DNA from: Megalonaias nervosa
Taxonomy: Eukaryota > Mollusca > Bivalvia > Unionida > Unionidae
Length of the DNA: 64,000 nucleotides
Assembly: GCA_016617855.1 (NCBI GenBank)
Contig: JAECUM010004305.1
Span: 1 to 64,000, forward strand
Reading direction: 5' to 3'
Each line of letters starts with the position of its first letter. Within the stretch, counting starts at the first letter, position 1. Made by a program: the position numbers and the translations under genes. Positions 21,927 to 33,387 of the stretch are shown here, piece by piece. Under the pieces are notes generated by a model. It did not search any database, was not told the DNA's origin, and saw only the letters and a list, made by a program, of their open reading frames with translations.

Positions 21927-23076
21927 TTACTAAACTTTGTTTAATTTGTGTCACTTGTTGGATGCTCATTTAGTTGGTTTTAAGAGCACTCTTAACACAT
22001 TAATGGCTAAGTCATGCTTTGGAAATGGAAGCAAAATGCCATTCCAAGAAAACAGTGAGGTGCCCAACTCATTCTGGCCTGGCCAGGTGTAGACCCTGTT
22101 ATTCTTGGATTAGAAGCCTGACATACTTCCAGTTCAGTTCCATGACTTCCTAATTCTACATGCAAACCATTGTTCTGACAACTAAGTTATGTCTGGTAGT
22201 CTCCAAACCCCAAAGTCTGTATCCATGATACTACTGGCTCCATATTCTCAGCTTTTAAAGTAGTAAACTTGGGTACAAACTCAAACTCCAAAATCAAGTT
22301 GGTTTATTTTAAACACTTTGCTTTTGTGCTCCTGCAAACCTCAGGCTGCAGCTGATAACTCAATATAAAGTACTGAACAATTTTTATTGTAGAACTTTGT
22401 GTTCTCCCCAGAACTTTTTTATATTATTGGAGTAAGCTTGTGGTGGCATCACAAAATGTTTTCAGAAATGTACGTTAACATTATAAAATGTATGGGGAAA
22501 AGATCTATGAAATGACAATTTTATTTACTTTATGTTTCAATAAAAAAAAAGTCAGTACAGTCTTTCAATATGATTGATGATATCTTTCTTTTCTTCACTT
22601 CTCATATCTTTACTGCCACATTAAAGTCACAGCCCATAAGCCAAATTCCAGTGATGCTGGTTACAAGGTAAATGAGAATCATCCTTGACAACTGTTTCTC
22701 AACACACTCTTGACCATGTTCATGGTTGCAAAGTACCTTTTATAGCTTGAAAAACGGAACAAAATTAATTAATGGAAATAATGATTGTTACAAAACAAAC
22801 CAATTCTTAAGTGAACTGCCGAGGTCAAATTCCACAAGGGTCAAGATGGGCACTCCTGTTTTTAACTAAAAATTTCCTAATAGCAAATATAACATATTCC
22901 TTTAAGAACAGTGTATCAGTATGTTATGATGTAACTCCCTTAATGTCAGATAGTTCAGATATTGATCAAATCTTGAGATGTTTTATTTATCTGATATAGG
23001 CAAAGCACTACTTGCTTATTGATGGAGAAATATTTCAGATATAAATGAAGGAGTAATCCAAATTTTTGATGTACGT
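21927..23076. other. non-coding DNA between satellite and LTR element
   Basis: No supported gene. The minus-strand gene's intron probably spans it. Confidence 0.5.
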
Positions 23077-24006
23077 TGTTATGTATATTTAATTTAATTG
23101 TTTGTTGTTGGGTTTAATTTTCTTTATTCCATTACATGTTATCGTAATGTAACATTGTTTGCTGGACTTGACCTTGTCCAAACTTGAGTTGATTTCTGCT
23201 TGACCTGATTGACTTTTTTTATTTTTTTATTTCATTTATGTAAACAACGAATAATAGTTTCATTACTCTCTATGTGCATGAGCTTATTAACTGAATTATT
23301 ATTCAGGTAAACAAAGAAGGAGTAAATTTGGTGATCAGGGTCAGAGTTTTGGAGATTCCCAAGTGAATTTTATAGGCTATTATGTTATAAATAAACAAGG
23401 CTCAATAGATCATTCTAGAAGGTTATTTTCTGTTAGGTAATGGTTGTTTCTAGAAAATGCTAATTGTGACCTTGAGGTCAAGCAGTGAACTATATTATCT
23501 TGTGACTGTGAGGATTTTACCAGTTGTGCTTTAAGATCTAGCACTTTAAGTTGTATTATGTTGTGACCAATTTGGGCTGAATTTTATTTTCTTCAAATTA
23601 TTGAATTCAAGTGATTATTTTCTCTGGAAATACAAAAGTGCTCTGATAAAATTCTTGGATAAAGACATTCATTGGAATTTAAACTGAATTAAACCTGGAA
23701 TAATATTTCTGTGATTCAACAAGAGACTGTTGACACATCAGTACTTCATAGGCTATAACAGACACATCATCGCCTTCAATTTTGGATCTCTTCGGGACTT
23801 GAACTGAGTTTTATTCAGGACTTTTGATTACTCGGACTTGTGACTTTAATTCTTGGATTATTTTTGGATTTAATTCGCAATACCTTAAGTTCTTTTTTCC
23901 CATTTTTCATTTTTTATTATAAGGAAATAAATTATTTGTTAATTTTACAAAGCTTGTTGTCTTCACTCTTTTCTGTTACTTGTTTTAAGAGCTTAGACTT
24001 GTAACA
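23077..24006 (+). repeat. 5' LTR, copy 2
   Basis: 930 bp, collinear with 28476-29410 with few differences. The shared phrase 'ggacttgacctt.tccaaa' also occurs in the solo LTR. Confidence 0.93.
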
Positions 24007-24217
24007 GAAAATTGGGCACTCATCCTTGGGATACGAATTTTGCTGAAATATTTCAGAAAACTTTGTTTTTGAAATTTAAATTCCCCTAGTTTCTGAATTT
24101 TTTAAATCCCAAGTATTATTTTACATTTTAGAAACCTTTAGTAAAATCAGCAAGCTTTTTTACAATATCATCAAAAGTAGAGAATTTTTTAATTCTACCC
24201 AGGAGTGGTTATAAATT

Positions 24218-25020
24218 TTGAAAATGGAAGTACAGCCAAAAATGTTAGAGATAAGACAGGTTCAGTTTCAGATAGAAATGATACAAATGGAAAGAGAGAG
24301 GGAAGCGAGAGAAATGCAATTTCAGAAAGAGAAAGGTGAAAGACAAATGCAATTTGAGAAAGAGACAAGAGAGAGAGAGAAAGACAATTGCAGAAAGAAA
24401 AAGAAGATAGGCTAATGCAAATGCAAAGAGAAAAGGAAGAAAGGGTATTTCAAATTAAAAGAATTTGAGCTGGCAAAGGAAAAAACACTCCCCTACTTTT
24501 GATGTTTTAAGAACTATCAAGTTAGTACCCCCTTTTCTGGAAAAAGAAGTAGATCAATATTTTGTTCATTTTGAGAAAATTGCTGAAATTTTGAAGCGGC
24601 CAAGAGAGTACTGGGCTCTATTATTACAATGTGTACTTACTGTTAAAGCTCATATTTACATTTCACTGTCACTACAGCAGAGTGCTGACTATGATGTGGT
24701 TAAGGATTATATCTTAAAGGGTTATGAGTTGGTACCCGAGGCTTATTGGCAAGGTTTTAGGAATTCTAGAAAATCAACTGACCAGCCCTATGTCGAATTT
24801 GCATGGGAAAAAGCATGACAATTTGATAGGTGGTGCTCTTCTAAGAAGGTTAATAAAGATTACGAAAATCTCAGACAACTCGTATTACTTGAAGAGTTCA
24901 AGAACTTGTCCGTAGTGACATTAGGATTTATCTTGATGAGCATAACGTTGAAACCTATGCTGCTCGTACTGCTGATGAATATTCCTTAGCTCATAAAGTT
25001 TCTTTTGTAAGCAAGTCTTC
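24218..25020 (+). pseudogene. gag-like region, copy 2 (broken)
   Basis: The N-terminus is a Glu/Arg/Gln-rich coiled coil ('MQFEKETREREK' type repeats) from 24218 or 24224. The SCAN-like capsid part reads in another frame at 24465-24818 with 'LVPPFLEKEVDQYFVHFEK' and 'WALLLQCVLTVKA'. Further homology to copy 1 continues out of frame to about 25020. The role would be particle structure. Frameshifts prevent a full product. Confidence 0.8.
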
Positions 25021-25138
25021 CACTCAGCAGTCTTCTAGTAAAAAAGTATTTCAGCCTAATACAAGCCCTTCTAAATTTCAATCTGGCACAACTTTTAGAA
25101 ATCAAGTTTCTAATAAGATTGATCAGAAATCCTTATCT

Positions 25139-25522
25139 CTTCCCACATGTAACTATTGTAAGAAGAAAGGACACGCTATTTCTGATTACTACAAATTGAA
25201 AAATAAGCATCAGAATCAAGACAGACCTATTCCAAATACTCTTATTTCTAAGAGGTCATGGTCATGTATTGAAAGCAATACATTTGTAGAGTCAAATAAA
25301 CCCTAATCTGACTTTATTATGGAGAATTATGAACCATTCATGTTGAAGGGTTCTATATCACTCATGAGTGATTCAGCCAATCCCATCCCTATTAAAAGTT
25401 TAAGGAACATGGGAGCTTCTCAGAGTCTTTTATTATCAGGTACTTTGCCTTTTTCTGAGAAGTCTTCTTCTATTGAGAGTGAGTGGAGTGTGGCTTTCTT
25501 ATTGTTCCTCTCCACTATGTAA
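25139..25522 (+). pseudogene. zinc knuckle and protease, copy 2 (key residues lost)
   Basis: The knuckle reads 'CNYCKKKGHAISDYY', so the fourth ligand Cys is Tyr. The protease motif has become 'RNMGASQS', losing the catalytic Asp. A stop just before 25319 separates the two parts. Both losses are absent from copy 1, so they are private decay of this copy. Confidence 0.75.
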
Positions 25523-25558
25523 ATTTGTCATCAGACTTAGTCTCAGGATCTGTGACAG

Positions 25559-26041
25559 TTGGAACAGTTTAATTTACCCATTGAGGGCATTCATTTATTA
25601 CTAGGCAATGACCTAGCTGGAGATAAGGTTGTGGTTAATCCACTTGTAACTGACAAGCCTTGTTTGGATCAGAAAGTTGATCCTATTGAAAACGAATTTC
25701 CTGACTTATACCCAGTTTGTGCAGTTACGGGAGCTATGGCAAAGAAAGCTCTTGAGAATGATGTTGGTCAGGAAAGTATTCCTTTAGCTGACACACATAT
25801 TGGTCAAGTTTTTGATGAGGTCACTTTCACTCCTTGTTTGGATCAATCAAAAGGTATTGATCACAGTAATCTTCTTTTAACTACTCATTCTCTTTATTCT
25901 AATCAGGGTGACAAACGACAACCACTTGTCATCAAACAGGAAAAAGATCCTGAGATCTCCTATTTGTTTCAAAGGACCATTAGTGCAAATGAAGCCACAG
26001 AAGTACCTGTTTGTATTTCATTAAAAATGGAATTCTTATGA
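25559..26041 (+). pseudogene. protease C-terminus and linker, copy 2
   Basis: The 160-residue frame has 'HLLLGNDLAGDKVVVNP' and the acidic linker as in copy 1 (9819-10262), then runs toward integrase. Confidence 0.72.
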
Positions 26042-26078
26042 GAAAATGGAGACCTCCCAAGGTACCAGCTGGTGGTGA

Positions 26079-26783
26079 GTGGTCAGTGAACTATCAGATT
26101 GTAGTTCCAAAATCGTACAGAAAGGAAATTCTAGTCTGGCCCATGAAACTCCTTTGACATGTCATTTAGGGATTAATAAGACTTATCACAAGATCTTGAA
26201 TCACTTCTATTGGCTAAAAATTAAAAGTGATGTTTGTAAATACTACAGATCTTGTCATACTTGGCAAATGGTAGGAAAACCCAACCAGAAGGTACCTAAG
26301 GCTCATCTGCAGCCTATTCCTGCATTTGACAAACCATTTAGCAGAATAATGGTAGATTGTGTTGGTCTTTTACCTAAGACCAAGTCAGGTAACCAATACT
26401 TGTTGACCATAATGTGGTCATCAACAAGATTTCCAGAGGCAATTCCTTTGAGGAATATTAAAACTAAAACAATAGTAAAAGCTTTGATAAAGTTTTCCAC
26501 TCAATTTAGCCTTCCCAAATCTGTCCAATCGGATCAAGAGTCAAATTCTATGACTGAAATTTTCCAGCTAATTATGCTTGAATTTGGCATTCAGCAATTC
26601 AAATCAAAAGTGAAATTATTGTTTGACAGAACTACAATGGAGAGAACTTTTGAGTCTGCTGATAGAGTTCTGTCTCTCTTGTTCATTCTTCAAACTATTC
26701 TTCAGATTAGGTGTTATGGCCCTTACAAAGTTAAGAAGAAAATGAATGAGTTAAATTATAATAATAGTACTCCTGGGATATAA
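26079..26783 (+). pseudogene. integrase upstream of RT, core truncated, copy 2
   Basis: After a short out-of-frame start, the zinc region follows with one ligand lost ('CHTW' for C-x2-C), then Asp in 'MVDCVGL' and Asp in 'VQSDQES'. As in copy 1, sequence passes directly from 'QQFKSK' (about 26596-26610) into the C-terminal GPY-type region ('CYGPYKVKKK'). The Glu-bearing core is therefore missing at the same point. The shared break implies the deletion predates both insertions. Confidence 0.88.
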
Positions 26784-26884
26784 ATAAATTAAAGGAGTAC
26801 TGGTATGTTGAGAGAGATAGCCAGGTTAATCATATAATTAATTCAGTTGTACCTGTCTCACTCAGTGAGGATTTAAGTGAAGGA

Positions 26885-27727
26885 ATGCAATTGGACTCTA
26901 TTGATTTTGGAGTAACAAATCTTCAGAATTCAGAAATTATGAATAATCTGGACCAGAAACTTTCACATTTGCGACATAAAGAAAGGAATGAACTTAAACA
27001 GTTATTACTTGAATATGACCACTTATTTCCAGATGTTCCTACAAGAACAAACAAAATCTACCATGAGATTGAAATTGTAAATTCCACACCTGTGACACAT
27101 CACCTGTACAGGATGAACCCTCTCAAATGGGAATGCTTGAAAAAAGAAATTCAGTATTTGCTGGAGAATGATTTTATAGAGCCGAGTAAAAGTGGTTGGA
27201 GTTCACCATGTATACTTGCTCCGAAACCAGATAATACTTTCCACATGTGCACTGAGTATAGAAAAGTGAACAGTGTGACTAAAACAGATTCATTTCTATT
27301 ACCAAGAATCGATGACTGCATTGATAAAATTGGAAATGCAAAGTATGTCACCAAATTTGACCTTCTGAAAGGATTTTGGCAAATTTCACTGACGGAAAGG
27401 GCAAAGGAAATTTCGGCATTCGTGACTCCAGATGGACTTTATCAATATAAAGTGATGCCATTTGGGATGAAAGGTTTGCTAAGTACTTTTCAACATTTAA
27501 TGAACATGATTACATCTGGTCTAGATAATTGTGATGCTTACATCGATGATGTCATTATCTACAATGAAACCTGGAAAGATCATTTAGCAACAATTCGGAA
27601 ATTTTTTGACAGACTCACAGATGCAAATTTGACAATTAATTTATCCAAAAGTGAGTTTTGCCATGCTTGTGTGACATTTCTAGGACATATCGTGGGACAT
27701 GGACAAGTTAAACCTATAGATGCTTAG
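26885..27727 (+). pseudogene. reverse transcriptase, copy 2 (280-residue open frame)
   Basis: This is the best-preserved pol segment in the window. It shows 'SSPCILAPKPDNTFHMCTEY', 'YVTKFDLLKGFWQISL', 'YKVMPFGMKG' and the intact catalytic box 'YIDDVIIY', then 'VTFLGHIVGHG'. It ends at a stop at the start of the connection domain. Integrase lies upstream and RNase H downstream. Confidence 0.88.
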
Positions 27728-27783
27728 ATCAAGTTATCTCTGAATTCCCTGTGCCTATCAGTAAAAAGCAACTGATGTGATTT

Positions 27784-28334
27784 TTGGGTATGGCTGGATA
27801 CTATCGGAAATTTTGTTCCAATTTTTCCATAACTGCTGAACCCCTGACAAATTTATTGAGCAAGAAAACCAAGTTTCATTGGTCTGAAAGATGTCAGGAG
27901 GCTTTTGATAAGTTAAAGGCCATACTTAAGAGAGCACCAGTTCTTACAGCTCCAAATTTCAATCATTTAAACTCTGTTGATGCAAGTGATGTTGGGTTGG
28001 AGCAGTATTGATTCAAGAAGATAAAAATGGTGTTGATCATCCAGTGTGCTATTTTTGAAAGAAATTAAATAAGCACCAGAGAAATTATTCCACAAATGAG
28101 AAGGAATTGTTTGGCCTTGATATTGCTATTACAGCACTTTGAAGTTTACATTAGTTCAGCTCCTTCTCCAACTATTGTGTTTAGTGATCACAACCCCCTT
28201 ACTTTCATTGGCAAGATGAAAAATAAAAATCAGATTATTAAGGTAGAGTTTGTTGTTACAGGAATATAATATTGACATCAGGCATATCAAGGGAAAAGAC
28301 AATTTAATAGCAGGTGCACTTTCACATGTATAGA
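27784..28334 (+). pseudogene. RNase H region, copy 2 (frameshifted)
   Basis: A short frame gives 'MAGYYRKFCSNFSITAEPL' and 'VDASDVGLEQ'. Homology then continues through frame changes to 'IKGKDNLIAGALSHV' near 28330. Coding stops ~140 bp before the 3' LTR. Confidence 0.78.
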
Positions 28335-28475
28335 AATGTATTGTTTCATGTATACTTTGTGTCATTCATAAGATTTCATCTTATGTTGTGTTTTTTTTTT
28401 ACCACATGTATATTTGACTTAGAGTAAAAAGAAAGCTTTATTGTATAAATCTTTCTTTTTCTTTATGTGGGGAAG

Positions 28476-29410
28476 TGTTATGTATATTTGATTTAATTAT
28501 TTGTTGTTAGTTTTAAATTTCGTTTATTCCATTACATGTTATTGTAATGTTACATTGTTTGCTGGACTTGACCTTATCCAAAATTGAGTTGATTTCTGCT
28601 TGACCTGACTGACTTTTTTTAATTCTTTTTAATTTCATTTATGTAAACAATGAATAATAGCTTCATTATTCTCTATGTGTATGAGCTTATTAACTAAATT
28701 ATTATTCAGGTAAACAAAGAAGGAGTAAATATGCTGATCAGGGTCAGAGTTTTGGAGATTCCCAAGTGAATTTTATAGGCTATTATGTTATAAATAAACA
28801 AGGCTCAATAGATCATTCTAGAAGGTTATTTTCTGTTAGGTAATGGTTGTTTTTAGAAAATGCTAATTGTGACCTTGAGGTGAAGCAGTGAACTATATTA
28901 TCTTGTGACTGTGAGGATTTTATCAGTTGTGCTTTAAGATCTAGCACTTTAAGTTGTATTATGTTGTGACCAGTTTGGGCTGAATTTTATTTTCTTCAAA
29001 TTATTGAATTCAAATGATTATTTTCTCTGGAAATACAAAAGTGCTCTGATAAAATTCTTGGATAAAGACATTCATTGGAATTTATACTGAATTCAAACCT
29101 GGAATAATATTTCTGTGATTCAACAAGAGACTGTTGACACATCAGTACTTTGTAGGCTATAACAGACATGTCATCACCTTCAATTATGGATCTTTTCGGG
29201 ACTTGAACTGAGTTTTATTCAGGACTTTTGATTACTCGGACTTGTGACTTTAATTCTTGGATTATTTTTGGATTTAATTCGCAACACCTTAAGTTCTTTT
29301 TTCTCATTTTTCACTTTTATTCTAGGGAAATAAATTATTTGTTAAATTTTACAAAGCTTGTTGTCTTCACTCTTTTCTGTTACTTATTTTAAGAGCATAG
29401 ACTCGTAACA
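28476..29410 (+). repeat. 3' LTR, copy 2
   Basis: 935 bp, starts TGTTATGTATATTTG after the polypurine tract 'atgtggggaag' and ends CTCGTAACA. Confidence 0.93.
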
Positions 29411-29444
29411 ACATGTTTTTAAACCCAGTAAATTTTGAAGATAG

Positions 29445-30778
29445 AATGGCTGCTTTTATTACTTAGGCAAGTTAACTCTGACATTTATGACTTAAATAGG
29501 TAAGTTAGCTCTAGACTATTTTTTCTTGGATACATAAGTTAACTCTGACATTTATGACTTGGATACATAAAAATTCTAGACTATTTTTACTTGGATACAT
29601 AAATTAACTCTGACATTTATGACTTGGATACATAAGAATTCTAGACTATTTTTTCTTGGATACATAAATTAACTCTAGATATTTATAACTTGGATACATA
29701 AGTGAACTTTAGACTTTTCTTACTTGGATACATAAGTTAACTCTTGACTTTTTGACTTGGATACTTAAGTTAACTCATGACTTTTTTGACTTGGATATAC
29801 AAGTTAATTTTAGACTTTTGTGACTTGGATACATAAGTTAACTCTAGCGATCAATGACTTGGATACATAAGTTAATTCTAGAGATCTATGACTTCGATAC
29901 ATATGTTAACTCTAGAGATCTATGACTTTGATACATAAGTTAACTCTAGAGCTTTTTACTTGAATACATAAGTTAACCCTTGGCTCTTATGACTTGGATA
30001 CATAAGTTAACTCGACTTTTTTACCTGGATGCATAAATTAACCATTGACTTTTATGTGGGGCCCTGAGTGGCCGAGTGGTCTAAAGTGCTCACCATTCCA
30101 GATTACTGCCATCTCACCTCTGTTTGTACGGGTTCGAGTCTCAGGCTCAGCTGACATGGGTACATGAGAAAGCTTACCAGTAGCTTCTCGTGGGTTGGTC
30201 GTTCTTCCCGGGGTTTTCCAGGGTTCTTCCTCCACCATTTATACTGGCTGCCATGTATAGCCTATCTTGTGCTGAAAAATGGTATTAAACCCTACAACAA
30301 CAACAACAACAACAATGACTTTTATGACTTGGATACATAAGTTAACTCTAGACCTTTTTAATGGATACATATGTTAGCTATAGACTTTTATGACTTGGAT
30401 ACATAACTTAACTCTTGAAATTTTTTACGTGGATACATAAGTGAACTCTAGCCTTTTTTTATTGGATATATAAGTTAACTCTGGACATTGGATGCATAAG
30501 TTAACTGTTGACTTTTATGACTTGGATACATAAGTTAGCTGTTGACTTTTATGACTTGGATACATAACTTAACTCTAGACTTTTTTACTTGGATATATAA
30601 CTTAACCCAGGAATTTTATGACTTGGATAAATAAGTTAATTCTAGAAATTTTTTACTTGGATACATAAGTGAACTCTAGACTTTTTTTTGGATATATAAG
30701 GTTAACTCTTGACTTTTATAATTTGGATGCATAATTAACTCTTGACTTTTATGACTTGGATACATAATGTTAACTCAT
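29445..30778 (+). repeat. ~34-bp minisatellite array
   Basis: Around 30 imperfect units of 'gacttggatacataagttaa' plus 'ctctagacttttat', beginning just downstream of the LTR element. A SINE splits it at 30057-30315. Confidence 0.93.
30057..30315 (+). mobile_element. SINE family 2, full copy
   Basis: The head has box A 'tggccgagtggtctaaag' and box B 'gggttcgagtc', typical of a tRNA(Leu/Ser)-derived pol III promoter. The body ends in a (CAA)n tail. It is flanked by identical 'tgacttttatg' (30046-30056 and 30316-30326), an 11-bp target duplication, although the host array contains that word too. Confidence 0.9.
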
Positions 30779-31254
30779 TAGTATGGAAAAGGTCATAATA
30801 TGGGTGCATTAATGTGCTATTTATGGTACTTGTGTTACAATTTTTTAACTTTTCACACAAAACCCATGCTATATAAGTGAGCTAAAATCTGTTGAGGAAG
30901 ACAAATGAAATTTGGTAGTCTTTTTTTTATATTGTATGGAAGAGCTGATTCGATTTTCAAGCCATTACAGCAAAGTTTTAAATTCTCTACATATTTGTAG
31001 ACTTTCTTTACAAAATCCTTATTAGCATGACGAAGCAAAATGTACTTAAGGTAGACAAATGAAGTTTCATACACATATTTGTATTCATATGTGTATATTC
31101 TGATTTGATTTTCAGATCATTATTGCAATTATTCCATTTTTTTAAGCTCTGTTCAGTTAACAACAGCTAACCTGTACACATTCTGGCCCCTGGGATGGAA
31201 CTCAGAACTCCACAAATATAAAGTGAGTGCATTACCCACCAAAAGAAACTAACA
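30779..31254. other. non-coding DNA
   Basis: No gene, bounded repeat or RNA gene is seen. Confidence 0.5.
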
Positions 31255-31690
31255 TTGTAAAACCTCTTTATAAAGGATGCTGATGGGATCACATAATTGT
31301 CTTTTATGCACTCATTTCCTTCATCTAGAGGTTTAAAATTATCATGAATGTTAGAGAAAGGACCCTGAATGCTGTCACTTATAAGCATGTGCCCTTGACC
31401 TAGAGGTTTAAAATGATCATAATTGTTAGAGAAAGGGTTCATAAATGCTGTTTTTATAAGCAGGGGCACTTTATCAAGAGGTTTAAAATTATTGTAATTG
31501 TAAGAGAAAGGACTCATGAATGTTATCATTTATAAGCATGTACCCTTTATTTAGAGGTTTGAAATGATCAGAAATGTTAGAGAAAGGACTCTTAAAGACT
31601 GTCATTTATAAGCAGGTGCCCTTTATCTAGAGGTTTAAAATTAATCATATGTTTTGGAGAAAGGACTTGTAAAAGCTGTAATTTATAAGA
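31255..31690 (+). repeat. ~77-bp tandem repeat, about five units
   Basis: Diverged units contain 'tctagaggtttaaaat', 'gttagagaaaggac' and 'tttataagca'. The minus-strand frame across it is a repeat artefact. Confidence 0.85.
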
Positions 31691-32260
31691 AATGTCCATT
31701 ATATCAAGGTGTCTGATCAGACCAGATTCAGTATATTAAAATAAATGTCACATTAAGTTTGGTATGACTGCTGTTTTATATTTGTCAGCATAAATTTGCA
31801 CATAATATTTTATGAACTTTCTGAACCAGTTTCCTATGAGATGTGCAACAGTTTCAGACTAATTGATTCAGAAATGAGCTGCTTCATTTTGACTGCTTTG
31901 TCTTATTGGGGAAGTGGATATATTGTTGCATGGGTGTAGCTAATAGACTGGATGCTCAGTATGTTTTCTGGCTGGATGCCTTCACATAAAGCCTGACTCT
32001 GTCATCCACTTACCAATTGTGTTTGGATGGTGGGGGCAAGAGTGATGTCCAGCTGCCTATTCATAGACCAGGTGGTTTCCAAAACATAACTCTATCTTGC
32101 TGTGGTCTTTTTTTCTCAAACCTTATAAAACTTATCTATGGATGGATGCAGAAACCTATTGCTGTTGCTGCTACTTGGTCTGATGTCAAGGTCACTGGAA
32201 CTGACAAGTGATTTTCCTTTCCTTGGTATAATTTTCTTCATACTTCAGAGTAGACTACAT
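31691..32260. other. non-coding DNA
   Basis: No supported feature. A plus-strand frame at 32017-32211 lacks splice sites and recognisable motifs. Confidence 0.45.
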
Positions 32261-32600
32261 TCAGGAAGGGGATGCTCCCTCAAGATTCTGAGGTGAAAGG
32301 TCAAGATCACTGCCAACATTGTAGTATTTTTGGTTTCAGTTAACCAATTTTCATAAAAATTTATAGGTAGACTAAACTTGGGTAGAGATACCTCAATGCT
32401 GACTCTTGAGCCAAGGTTCAAGGCCACAGGAGCTACAGTTTTTATTTCGGGTTCCACATGATAAGCATACACCCTAAGTTTCTGGCACCTAATTTTTGTA
32501 AATTTCATAAATGCATTACACTTGTGGAAGGGGCAGCTCCTTAGTGAGTTGTGATCAATAGATGAAAGGTTAAGGTCACTGGGTGTTTAATTGTAAAATT
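32261..32600. repeat. 'aggtcaaggtcac'-type diverged repeat
   Basis: Three ~120-bp diverged units each contain a 'gctcc/gatacctc' word followed by 'aaggtcaa(g)gtcac(tg)'-like text. This is a degenerate dispersed repeat, not coding. Confidence 0.5.
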
Positions 32601-32797
32601 ATGTTCATTTTGTATTTGTAATAGCAATTATCTGTTGGAGGGGTAGGGTGGGGATCAGTCATTTTGATGGCTATTTGTAGCATGGTAGCAAGTTATAAAA
32701 TGTCAAGAACTTAAGCTGTTTTATTGCTACATGTAAAAGTTATGTTGTAAACAGATGCATAGTTTTAAAACATATTTCTTGAAGATACTACACTTGC

Positions 32798-33010
32798 CTT
32801 TACAAGAGAGCTGTATTTTCTCCAATATTTTGCAGAGGTTTCTTCTTGCTTCCATCTGATTCGACAAAATATCAAAAGTAGGACACTAGTTGCCAAGACA
32901 AGGACCCCAGCAGGGATACAGATTAACATGATGGTCACAGGTGTAAAGAACTCTTCATTCTTTGGAGCTATATTTGGTATAGCAGCTGCAGACATAATGG
33001 GTTGAAGAAC
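32798..33010 (-). CDS. transmembrane exon of a minus-strand gene, GC-AG donor
   Basis: The 213-bp exon encodes 71 residues in phase 0 at both ends. It follows 'catctgttgcag' (AG at 33012-33011) and ends in AAG before GCAAGT, which is the consensus of the rare but regular GC-type donor. About 25 polar residues precede a hydrophobic stretch ('VTIMLICIPAGVLVLATSVL...LIF', residues ~25-49). A basic segment follows ('CRIRWK'), the stop-transfer pattern of a type I membrane protein, then a ~20-residue charged start of a cytoplasmic tail. The next minus-strand exon with matching phase is 15040-16511. Upstream on the same strand lie the carbonic anhydrase exons. Membership in one gene is plausible but unproven. 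An alternative GT donor lies 6 bp earlier (T|GTAAAG). Confidence 0.75.
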
Positions 33011-33387
33011 CTGCAACAGATGGTTTTATATGATGTGATGATAATTACTTTTGGCTGTATGATTGGTCATCCTCCATAAGAAATGTGGAGCAGAAGTTAA
33101 TTCAGTGATTTGCTAAAACCTATATGACTTAAAAAAATATCATGGTTGGGAGATGATCATTCCAATATTGACCATATAGCTCTGGGTGGAAGATGCATGG
33201 AAACCCATCTCAATATTTAATATTTTTATCTTGTTAACAAAAATTTGGATAGTTACATGAAATTGTGATAGTTGAACAATGATTTTTATTTGCCAGGGCT
33301 AGTTGGTCACTAAGATTTGTCATCCCCAGATGATTATAAAATATATTTAATAATTAAGTTATGATAGTCAGGAATTCCTCTTACTTC

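Larger units (their letters stand above)
23077..29410 (+). mobile_element. Ty3/gypsy-like LTR retrotransposon, copy 2 (6.33 kb, defective)
   Basis: LTRs at 23077-24006 and 28476-29410 begin TGTTATGTATAT and end GTAACA. Flanks read ACGT before and ACAT after, a possible 4-bp target duplication with one mismatch. The internal layout matches copy 1: gag, CCHC, protease, integrase, RT, RNase H. It belongs to the same family, but its LTRs differ clearly from copy 1 and are closer to the solo LTR at 33388, so at least two LTR subfamilies are present. Confidence 0.93.

Noticed and set aside
30057..30140. tRNA(Leu/Ser) gene
   Set aside because: Box A and B are good, but the cloverleaf is not complete and the sequence continues into a SINE body with a CAA tail and target duplication.
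31167..31529. 120-residue minus ORF with repeated 'FSNNYDHFKPLGQG'-like text
   Set aside because: It follows the 77-bp tandem repeat (77 is not a multiple of 3, and the frame survives only in part), with no upstream exon.
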